Origin: Macrobrachium rosenbergii
Taxonomy: Eukaryota; Arthropoda; Malacostraca; Decapoda; Palaemonidae
Assembly (NCBI RefSeq): GCF_040412425.1
Contig: NC_089744.1
Location: 28,795,001-28,859,000, forward strand
Direction: 5' to 3'
Length of the DNA: 64,000 bases
Below, piece after piece: positions 54,715-64,000 of the stretch (position 1 is the first letter of the stretch; each line of letters begins with the position of its first letter). The position numbers were made by a program, and so were the translations under genes. The notes below the pieces were generated by a model. It made no database searches. It was not told the origin of the DNA and saw only the letters and a program-made list of their open reading frames with translations.

Positions 54715-55335
54715 ATGAAGATAAAAAGGCCCATAAAACACTATTTAAACATTGCAACCATATACTTCGAGCACTTCCTTCTGTGCCCCTGTTCACTGGT
54801 AAAATATGGACAGATGATATGTTACAAGAGTAGCCTATGTATACAAAGCATATGTAGGTGTGGCCTTAAGACACTGTTGGTATGCAGATGACCGTTTCCA
54901 AGGAAGGATGGAAATTAAGCAATTCCCTGGAGTTTTTTGGCCTTATTAACTCCTGTTAGGCAATGCGTCTGGTGGTCATATTTTCTAGAACACCTGCTCA
55001 AGAAGAGGCCTGAGGATGACATCGACAAGTTAATCCTGAGGCCTCTTCTTAAGCAGGTGTTCCAGAAAATATAGCAACCCGATGCATCACCATACAGGAC
55101 TTAATGAGGCCAAAAACTCCATGGAATTGCTTAATTTCCATCTTTCCTGGGAAACGGTCATTTGCATACCAACGGAGACTTACCGCCACACATACATATG
55201 CTTTGTATATAAACTCTTGTAACATATCATCTGTCCATATTTTACCAGTGAACAGGGGCACTGAACGAAGTGCTCGAAATATATGGTTGCAACGTTCAAA
55301 GTGTGTTTTATGGGCCTTTTTATCTTCATATTATA
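54715..55335. mobile_element. 620-bp foldback element with arms of about 300 bp
   Basis: The two halves are inverted copies around a centre near 55020-55032. Outer ends: GAAGATAAAAAGGCCCATAAAACAC and its inverse GTGTTTTATGGGCCTTTTTATCTTC. Inner ends: CACCTGCTCAAGAAGAGGCCTGAGGAT and ATCCTGAGGCCTCTTCTTAAGCAGGTG. A 70-codon open frame on the minus strand (55049-55261) mirrors similar readings in the other arm and has no recognised domain. It lies at the edge of a TA tract. The short element at 44403-44560 is a derivative. Confidence 0.88.
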
Positions 55336-55346
55336 CTGTTGTATTA

Positions 55347-55699
55347 CAGTAAACACCCGTATTCACATTCTCACGATTCGCAGACTCACGCATTCGCAGG
55401 TTTCTCTGTAGAACATATCTACCCATTATTCTCAGAAAATTCGCCCATTCGCGGTATTTTTTACTGAGAAATATTCACTAATTACTGTATTTTCATCAAA
55501 TTTTCATGAATAAATGCACTTTTTTGTGATAAAACTATTAAAATACTCAGGTATAAGCATATTTACAGGGTTTTTCTTATGTTTAAACTATCAAAATGGG
55601 CAGTTCTAGGTGTTTTTACAGGGGTTTTAAGTATTCGCGGATTTTAGCTATTTGCGGGGGGGGTGTGGTATGCATCCCCGTGAATACGGGGGTTCACTA
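55347..55699. mobile_element. pogo/Tc1-like non-autonomous DNA element (MITE), copy 2
   Basis: It starts CAGTAAACACCCGTATTCAC after TA (55345-55346) and ends CCGTGAATACGGGGGTTCAC followed by TA, giving imperfect terminal inverted repeats of about 20 bp with a TA target. There is no transposase. 1376-1688 is an inverted, truncated copy. Confidence 0.75.
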
Positions 55700-55790
55700 C
55701 ATACATATATACACATGTATGTATATATATATCTCTCTCTATATGTGTATATATATATATATCTATATATATATATGCATTAGGGTCAAT
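55700..55790. repeat. Imperfect TA/TC/TG microsatellite
   Basis: ACATACATATATACACATGTATGTATATATATATCTCTCTCTATATGTG and further TA runs. Confidence 0.9.
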
Positions 55791-58536
55791 TCACACCATA
55801 TGTTTTCTCACTTTTACATGGAAGTCAATGAAGCTGTATACATTTTAAGTTCTGTTTATCATTCATCTTTCATAAAACTTTCACATATGAAAGGGCTTGG
55901 GAATACTTTAGTGTTCTTTTAGCCTTACATAAACACAAGAGCATGGGAATAGTGTTCTTTTATCCTTGTGTATACGTTTTATTTGCCAGGATTTCTTCTA
56001 AATGCATCCAAGCCACAAGCAAGGCAAACACAGAAAAATTTTTAGTACAAAGGCTACCTATAGTGTAAATTGATTTTTGTAGGTTCTTTGACATTTCTTA
56101 CCTAAAACCATGATAAACCATAATAAAACCACAATTTTGAAAACGAAAACATTTTTGTTTCTGAACACTATTGCATTATTAGAAACTAACTTTGGTTTGG
56201 TATTACAGCATATTTTACTTTATTACCAGTTCTTGCTATTGGAGTTTTTTTGCTTTGTTTTATCTCCTTAATAAGCTTAAAATGAAAGTAATATAAAATC
56301 TATTGTAATTTTACTGTCAGCGAGATATTTGCAGACAAATCTTGTTACCTGCTCAGACTTTTTCTAAGTTCATTTATGATTCAATGTTCAAGTGGGCTCC
56401 CAGTCAGATTAATGTTTTGTGCAATGCACTGTGGGTAAGGATGGCTAACATATTTGGGACATCTTTTGTTATTTTCATTTGGGGTGTGGGTATGTACACA
56501 ATGCTGGAACCTGATTGGTTCTTTTGCTCTATTTTTCACCAATCAAGTGGGATCTTGAAATTTTGGCATTGCTTGAAAAAATCATCTTCAGTTCTCAGTC
56601 ACAATTCCTTGGATGATGTTAGCTGACTATATTGTTCTGCAAGTGTTTTGAATATTTTTGGCGTTCATTTCAATAACTTAATTAGTAGTTAAGATAAAGC
56701 AGCTCCTTATATCCTAAAATTATGGGGGACCATAGTGGGAAAGCAAGATTTTTGAGTGGGAGAAAATGCAAGAGTAAAATACAGGGATGTATTCAAAAAT
56801 CCCTATGATACTCATACAGGTTCTGATTCTCATTATGTGTCCCTTATGCTACTTATTTGCTACCAAAATGAAAGTTAGAAATGTTCAAAGTACACATTAA
56901 AAGAAAAACATCATTTCAATTCTGGAATGTGATTCTGGTTCAAAGTTAACATTCACCAGTTGATACCAAGTTGGTAATACATGACGGGACCTCTGATAGG
57001 ATCACATATTTTAAGAAATATCTTATTAAATTTCACCCAGTCATACCCTATGCCACCTCTATTTTTCTAGCCATTTTGTTTCATTAGATGCTGGTACCCC
57101 TGGAGAACAGGGTTTCTGAGTCTCTGGTCAATACTGTCAATAATTGGTAATAAAGTGCTAGTTTTGAAGTAGAAATGGGGTGAGTGTAGAATGATGGAAA
57201 CAGGTTCAGCAGATGAAAACAAACCTCACCTTTCCTAGAATAACATGTCTTGATCTAAACCAGACCTTACCTTCCTAACCTCACTGAGGGCGCAGTGCCT
57301 TGGCCTGGCCAGGGAGGCTTGGCTTTGACCCCCTGGACCCCCAAGTAACACTATATGCAGTATTGGAAATAATGAACGAAGCTTCCATTCAGAGGTAGTG
57401 TTAGAGCCTTAGGTAGAACTAGAGGACAGCTCTGCATGGGGTATTACCTTGCAAATTGGCTTTTTCTATAATATTTCGGTTACTGGTATTAGCTTGGAAC
57501 TTAACTTTTTCTATAGTACATATTTTGGTTGCTTATCAAGAATTTACCCTTATTTTGGGGGGGTCTACTGTAATTAACCAGTAATTAACCTCAGAACTGA
57601 TATGTTATTGTATGCTGGCCATCATGGAATGCTATCGTGCATATGCAGTGTTATAGGGGAACTCATGGTAAAAAGTGGTGTTTCCCTCACTGGGGGATCC
57701 GGGGGCGGAGCTCCCGACTAAGTAACACGGCCTGCTAGGTTAGGGTACATTAGGTGAGTATAGTTCCTCTTATAATAGGTTTCCTTAGCCAATCCCTTCT
57801 TGAACATACAGCTTCCTAATGACTTGCACATGTGTGGAACCATTCCATAACATGACAGTCTGGTTTTTCTGATAATGATTTCCCCCAGCCAAAACCCCAC
57901 ATTCCCAAAGGGTCCCCAACCATGTAGGATAGAGATACGAGGTTAATAATAATTGACCGTCAATAAACACCACCACCACCTTCATCAGCAACACTAAGAG
58001 TAAAGGAAAAATCAATTTCCAAGGTAATAGTCCGTGTGGAGCTGTTCTGTCGTTTTACCGAGCCTTATCCCATCATTCTGCAAAATACCCCCCAAGGGAA
58101 ATGTACGGTAGCCTACAGTAGGCCTATGGCCACTTAGCCTAATAAAAGTTTCTGGGCCCCAAGTGGCTTGTCAGGTGATTGGGGGCTAGTCAAGTAGGCC
58201 TCGACCCCCTCAGTGCTTCTGCAGTTTGATCAAGATGAAACCTGCTGTCAAAAGCCAATAGGCCTCGCCTAGGCTAGAATAATGGTAATTTTAGGCTACG
58301 CCTATGGCCCCTCCCTGTCAGATAACAATTAGCCAATTTCCAACAATTTAATTAAATAAAATTATCACTGGTGTGTTACTGACAAAAAAGCGGGCCTAGG
58401 AGTTTCCTAACCTTCGTGGCCCAACGCCTAGGCTGAACGTAGGTTACCTTTGGCCTCTTGTTATGTGAAGCCAATGTTTCAATCCCCAACCCCACCCTCG
58501 CCTAATTCGCGGGACGTTAACCAAAATATTCCTACC
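55791..58536. other. Sequence without supported gene
   Basis: No repeat family or coding domain recognised. Base composition becomes less AT-rich from about 57.2 kb. Open frames (for example 56342-56626 plus, 57785-58015 minus) match nothing I know. If the candidate first exon at 58537-58760 is real, this stretch is intron 1. Confidence 0.5.
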
Positions 58537-58760
58537 TTGAGATTGCCTTAATGTTTATAAAATCGGGAGATTTCCGCAGCAATGAAGGTAACAGAGTATT
58601 GTTGCAATTGACAAGTAACCTTCCCTTGGATTGACGGACACACCACAGGCAGTCAAGGCCGCCGGCCATAAGACGTGCAAATGAGGGTCTTTTACTATTA
58701 TTCCGTGGCGGTACGGCAACCCGTTTGGTCCTTTTGCCATTCAGAGCCAATCAGGATAAC
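58537..58760 (-). promoter_or_regulatory. Candidate promoter and non-coding first exon of importin alpha
   Basis: On the minus strand an inverted CCAAT box (CTGATTGGCTCTG, 58744-58757) is followed by about 200 bp of comparatively GC-rich, CpG-containing sequence and a good donor, CTCAAG|GTAGGAATA, whose exon side ends at 58536-58537. Exon 2 carries its ATG directly after an acceptor, so an upstream non-coding exon must exist somewhere. This position would make intron 1 about 32 kb. Nothing links the two directly; the sequence could equally be the promoter of another gene. A 72-codon frame here (58532-58750) has no recognised domain. Confidence 0.2.
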
Positions 58761-60533
58761 TTACCTTCAAAGTTTTCAGCAGAAAGAAACTAAAATACAA
58801 TGGAAAATAATAGGTTGTTTTTGTCTTTCACTAAGAGATTCCCCCTTTGCAATTGTTTCGACAGAGGTTTCTAGGTCTATAGTTCCAGTAATATATTATT
58901 CCGTATTACATTACATTCCTCGAGCATATTTTAGTAGTAATGAAAAAAGAAAGGCCCAGAACACGATCACATTATTAATTAGTCACCCTTGACTACCCTC
59001 ATTTTATTTTCAAATTTGTTTAGCCGTCATACCTCGTATTGAATAGTTTTTTGAAGATCATAAAAATCCTTCGGAAATTTATCCGGCTAATAAAGTCTTG
59101 GATTCTTCTAAAACGCCTTCATAATGACTTTGGATTCGACATCGTGCACAATGTAGATGATCCTATGTTATTTTGAAACATATGTTCTTAACTCTCTTAT
59201 GACACTTTCCCTTTTGCAGACGACAGAAAGGCGAATTTGCGCCACTTATAAGTAGATGATGATCCTTAAATCATTAATGAGAGTTTCTAATCACCTTTTA
59301 GGCATTGGATCCAAATATGGTCTTTGTTTTCTTAAACAGAGGAAAATTAGATGATAATTAAATGAGCATTTTGCTACAGTCAGTACTACTGATTACCAAA
59401 GTTTATGCCGATATGCAATTTCCAAGAAGCTAACAAAATTCGTAATTTATAAGAAAAAAAATTATATTCAAGTGTTTAGGTTTTAGATTTACAGATTGTG
59501 TATTTTGGCTAAATTACATTGTTGTGATCGTGGAAAATATGATGTTATTGATTTACTTAAACTTACTGAAGATTGCTGATTTTCACGTACAAGAATTTTT
59601 TCAGTAAAGCAAAATGTGATTAGCTGTCAGCAATTTATGACAAAGAACAGATTTCAAACATCTAATTCGGATGGGTGAAATAAGTTTTTCTTCAGTTAAA
59701 TTAATTGTGAATTCATATTTCGCTAGCAATTGTGTGGTGAATGGAAGAATTCGAACTTTGACGTAATTTTTTTAATAGTCCATTAAATTCATTAAAAGGT
59801 ACTCTGTGGGTGTGCATGGTTTCGTCATTTTGATTGTAGTAATGGGTGGCTTTCAGTCTGAAAACAAAACAGTTCAAACAAAATTCACTGCGCTGTGGTA
59901 TAATAACTCATAGTCTTGGGGACATTAGATTAACCACGTTATCATTACGTGAAGTTATTAGTGAGTTCTATTCCAAGGTACATGACATACTCATCGGAAT
60001 GTACTAATTTTTTATAAGTTCGGGCCAGAATTGACTGTTTCTGGCCGTCTTGTTTGGCATCAAGTGTACTATCTAGCAAGAGGTTGGTGTGGCCCTTTGG
60101 CCTCTGCCTAATCGTAACCTTCCCATTCGTCCTTCAAATCTTGTCATCTGTGCTAACATTTTTACAGTGTCCTCTGTCATGTCTATTCATCTTTCACCAT
60201 TTCACCCCATTCAGTCTGTTTGGTCTATCTTTCCTTTCGCATTCGACAAGAACACCTCCCTTTTAGACTATAAAAGGTCACTCTCCTGTCTAATATTTAA
60301 CCATAGAAATCATTATCATCTCTAAAAAATAAGTTCTGGTCTTAAAAATTATCTTTACTGCCACATATCCTCTTGGGAGACTTGTAGGCCACGCGAAAGT
60401 GTCAGCGGGGCTCCCGTTGGCACCAGAAGTGTTAGAAGACACAGACTTATTTGGATGGAAACTGGTAAGGAAGGCATAGGACAGGCAAGGCGGAATTTCA
60501 CTGAGGCCCTTTGCATCATTCGGTGTTGGAGGC
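58761..60533. other. Sequence without supported gene
   Basis: AT-rich, with no domain, exon or repeat family recognised. Confidence 0.5.
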
Positions 60534-60553
60534 GATGATGATGATGATGATGA
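60534..60553. repeat. (GAT)n microsatellite
   Basis: Seven GAT units, GATGATGATGATGATGATGA, next to a TGACGTCA element-like palindrome (60552-60559). Confidence 0.95.
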
Positions 60554-60645
60554 CGTCACATACCCTGATTACTCTTTACTTCAAAGATTTTGTGAGTCCC
60601 ATCGTATGTAGTACTTTTGTAACTACGTTTCCGGTAGAAGCCATG

Positions 60646-60806
<161 letters not shown>

Positions 60807-61089
60807 TTAGAACAATGAGCTGATGAAGACGTCATGGTCCATGGATGCATTTATGAAAAAAGCTGACGTGTCGAGGACGCAGCTGAATAACATAATAATG
60901 AACTATAATGATGTTAAAAAAGAAGCGGAATGAAGAAATTTACAAATTAAAAAATCAAGAATTAGCAAATAAAAACAGATCGCTACCTTTCAGGAGGCGA
61001 ACAAGGACTGACACCAAACATAAAAAAAAGGAGACAAGGGCAAACTCCAGACAAGCACAGTGTTGTAGAGGTAGTTTGGTTGTTTAAAG

Positions 61090-61525
61090 CCGGGATAAAC
61101 TTCCTAACGTACAGTGCATATGCCAGTTTTGCACATCCAAACATTAAATTCACGGTAGATTATGAAAACAATAATAAACTGGTATATTTACATAGGTGTC
61201 CCGGAATGATCATGGCTTTTGTACTTCTGTTTTTAGAAAACAGACGTACCAATTTTTATAGCAGTTGTTATTTTAATTTTAAATTGAATTCCTTAAGTAT
61301 CCTCTTTCACAGGGCCTATACCTTATCATCCACTTGGTTAGGTTTCCAAGAGATTTTATGTCTTTAAAACCATTTTTTCTAAAAATTGCTACCCATCCAA
61401 GCATTTTTTTTAAACAATTGTATAACTTTCTTAACAGTAAGTTTGCTCCTGTTTTTGATGTTCCCAGTTGGCTTTTTAATTTAGTATTCGTTTTATTCAT
61501 GATAAATCTTTTTATGCTCAACTAA
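61090..61525 (+). pseudogene. Penelope-like reverse transcriptase C-terminal fragment
   Basis: The frame 61080-61367 contains HPNIKFTVDYENNNKLVYL, RRTNFYSSCYFNFKLNSLSI and LFHRAYTLSSTWLGFQEI. After a stop the frame 61334-61525 continues LKPFFLKIATHPSIFFKQLY and NFLNSKFAPVFDVPSW. The H-P-x-I-x-F-T-x-E-x...LPFLD, S-x-Y-x-K, L-x-HRA..-S-W and FL..KN.YP...F motifs are those C-terminal to the active site of Penelope-like RTs. No GIY-YIG endonuclease was seen. The fragment is frameshifted and truncated at both sides, so it is inactive. Confidence 0.75.
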
Positions 61526-61737
61526 AGCATCTTTTTCACTGGCACTTTCCAGCAGCCATACCCAAGAACCCGTTAACCACTGGTTCTTTTTTCATATATA
61601 AAGATAAGCTCAGCACGATGATGACTTCGTGTATTTGTATATTGCCTCAAATGTAAGGTGGGATATACGTGGGGGCTTCTCGCTGCATACTAAAAGTGAG
61701 AACTTATTGCCACAGGGGAGTTAGTTATAGAAAAGGT

Positions 61738-62276
61738 GTTACTATCCATTTCAGGGACTGCGAGTCATCGTTTTTCTCAAATATCTCTCAAACTAATTAT
61801 TTGATCGAAATGGTACTTTGACATAGTGTACAAGACACCTCCCCGCTAATTTTTGGTAATACATTGCATTGTCAAATGATGTTAGTTAAGGCATTTACTC
61901 TTGACTTTTAAAGGCAAAGTCGCAAGAGTTAGCAGGATTATTCTACGCAATCGAACGACCTCTATCCCCCATAGACAGGAAAGGGGCCTGGAGATGGGGA
62001 GACCAGGAAAGTGGGTTGAGAGAGGGATGAGGAGGGGAAGGGAGAGGAGGACGGGATGGGGATAAAGGATGTTCGAAAGCATAGTTTGGCGATGCTTTGC
62101 AACACCATGTAAATCAAGAGTAAATGCCTCAACTAAAACCATGTGACAATGCCCTATATTACCAAAAATTGGCAGAGGTGTCTTTTACACTGTCAAAGTA
62201 CCATTTCAATCAAATAATTGGTTTGAAAGATATTTGAGAAAAATGATGACTCGCGGTCCTTGAAATGGGTAGTACC
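61738..62276. mobile_element. MITE with terminal inverted repeats of about 180 bp
   Basis: CTATCCATTTCAGGGACTGCGAGTCATC...TTCTCAAATATCTCTCAAAC and further to GGCATTTACTCTTGA (61742-61905) recur inverted at 62105-62271 (TCAAGAGTAAATGCC...ATATTTGAGAAAAATGATGACTCGCGGTCC). The middle is GA-rich (GGGAGAGGAGG). No coding sequence. Inserted within the Penelope-like relic. Confidence 0.85.
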
Positions 62277-62676
62277 GTAGGTTGACTAACCAGGAATTTT
62301 CTAATATACATGAACATACCCAAAAATGTAAACAGGATATCGAGTATAAACATTTTAAAATTCTCTCCAGAGCCACCCCACCTCATCAATTAGCAGTAGT
62401 TGAGTCAGAGTAGATTAAGAAGCTTGTCCCAACTTTCAACAACCAAACTACCTCTACAACACTGTAGTTGTTTTGAGTTTTCCACTGTCTTTTTTTTTTT
62501 TTTTGTGCCACTCAGTTCTATGTTCCCCTCCTGAAAGGCACCGATCTGTTTCAGTATTTTATATGTTAAATCTTAGCTTTTTAATATGTCTAATTCTTAA
62601 TTATGAGTCTTTTTAACATTTTTATAGATCATTATGTTTTTCAGCTTTGAAAATGAAGCTGTCTACGAAACGTCAG

Positions 62677-63318
<642 letters not shown>

Positions 63319-63397
<79 letters not shown>
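63319..63397. repeat. (TA)n microsatellite
   Basis: About 78 bp of uninterrupted TA. Confidence 0.98.
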
Positions 63398-63500
63398 CGA
63401 ATCCACAGGAAAATGACAGGCAGAAGTTCAGTATCAAGTGCTTTCACTTTTATTAACGCATCGTCTGGGCACAAATGAGACACAGATGAAAGGAGGGTTA
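63398..63500 (-). mobile_element. Retroelement tail adjoining a TA tract (minus strand)
   Basis: The minus frame reads CPDDALIKVKALDTELLPVI and FLWIR and then passes into (TA)n. This mirrors the layout of the tail at 54148-54262. No domain is identified. Confidence 0.35.
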
Positions 63501-64000
63501 CAAAGTATTCCAGAAAGAACAAGAATACCAGATGGTCAATTGTCAAAGGGTAATAAACAGAAAGATAATCCAGGATAATCCAGGATCAAGTAGTCACAAA
63601 CTAAAACATAGGCCTAACTACAAAGATACGAAAGTTTAGCCATACAAAATCCAAAAACATGAATAAAATTGAATACCAGGTGGTTAATTGCAAAGGGGTA
63701 ATAAACAAAAGGGTAACCAAGGAAAATCTGGGATCAGGCGGTCACAAACTAGAACCAAATACTTAGCATAAAATGTGCAGAATCTTACCCATTCAAATTG
63801 CAGAAACATGTATAAAACTGAATACTAATTTTGCTTATATTTATCAACCACTTTTTTAATTATGAAGGCATCAAGTTTAAACAAACCAAGACTTAAATTT
63901 AGAACACTTTCATCACTTGACTTGATAAAACTAGATTCGATGATATGCCTTTTAACTGTGTCGTTGCGCGGGACTAAAGATCTTGCGTCACTTCAGTTAA
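63501..64000. repeat. Diverged tandem duplication, unit about 140 bp, then unassigned sequence
   Basis: GAATACCAGATGGTCAATTGTCAAAGGGTAATAAACAG (63524) recurs as GAATACCAGGTGGTTAATTGCAAAGGGGTAATAAACAA (63671), with CAGGATCAAGTAGTCACAAACTA and GGGATCAGGCGGTCACAAACTAG downstream. From about 63810 nothing was recognised. Confidence 0.75.

Noticed and set aside
56342..56626. Plus-strand frame of 94 codons with several Trp and hydrophobic stretches
   Set aside because: No recognisable domain, no splice or promoter context, and a length expected by chance in this composition.
57785..58015. Minus-strand frame preceded by a pyrimidine tract and AG, possibly an exon
   Set aside because: The acceptor-like site gives a reading that meets a stop quickly in the other phases, and the 76-codon frame resembles no protein family I know.

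Overview
This window looks like a gene-poor, transposon-rich stretch of an AT-rich animal genome, most likely a decapod crustacean. That assignment is an inference. It rests on a metazoan importin-alpha gene split by canonical introns, several DIRS-type (tyrosine-recombinase) retrotransposons, Penelope-like and LINE remnants, tRNA-headed SINEs and very long (TA)n tracts. Nothing bacterial was seen.

The only host gene I can support is importin alpha (karyopherin alpha, KPNA1/5/6-type), on the minus strand. Four exons are visible: 26089-25898 (N-terminus and importin-beta-binding domain), 25559-25341 (linker and first Armadillo region), 12861-12641 (Armadillo repeats 2-3) and 55-1 (start of the next exon, cut by the window edge). 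Their reading phases fit together and all visible splice sites are canonical. Two introns are about 12.5 kb each. A candidate non-coding first exon with an inverted CCAAT box lies near 58.54-58.76 kb and is weakly supported.

Most of the rest is DIRS-like retrotransposon sequence. Every coding-capable copy lies on the minus strand, in the same sense as the host gene, with gag at high coordinates followed by RT, RNase H and YR at low coordinates. Copies: F (481-1945, internally deleted), A (5006-10484, containing a B-family fragment), B2 (10485-12535, internally deleted, carrying a SINE), C1 and C2 (16345-25285, a chimera), C3 (27566-27850 plus 34555-41400), E (27851-34554, nested inside C3), C4 (45057-45344 plus 51826-52900) and D (45345-51825, nested inside C4). 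All are broken by frameshifts, stops or loss of catalytic residues. Their low-coordinate ends form hairpins of about 250-350 bp, matching the inverted terminal repeat plus internal complementary region expected for DIRS. Isolated hairpins also occur on their own at 16078-16325 and 26630-26900.

The right third (43-64 kb) holds a LINE RT remnant, a 620-bp foldback element with a short derivative, further palindromes, a Penelope-like RT relic flanked by inverted repeats of about 250 bp and mirrored TA tracts, and several MITE-like elements. A piggyBac-like element with ATAA flanks and three internal repeats lies at 2764-4185, and a pogo-like TA-flanked MITE occurs twice (1376-1688 and 55347-55699).

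I found no convincing previously unknown gene system. The most interesting signals are a splice-donor-like GGTAAGTA / TACTTACC core shared by the terminal hairpins of otherwise divergent DIRS families, the uniform sense orientation of the DIRS copies, a conserved Cys-rich Gag N-terminus, and the TA-bounded inverted-repeat elements at 54.7-55.3 and 60.8-62.7 kb.
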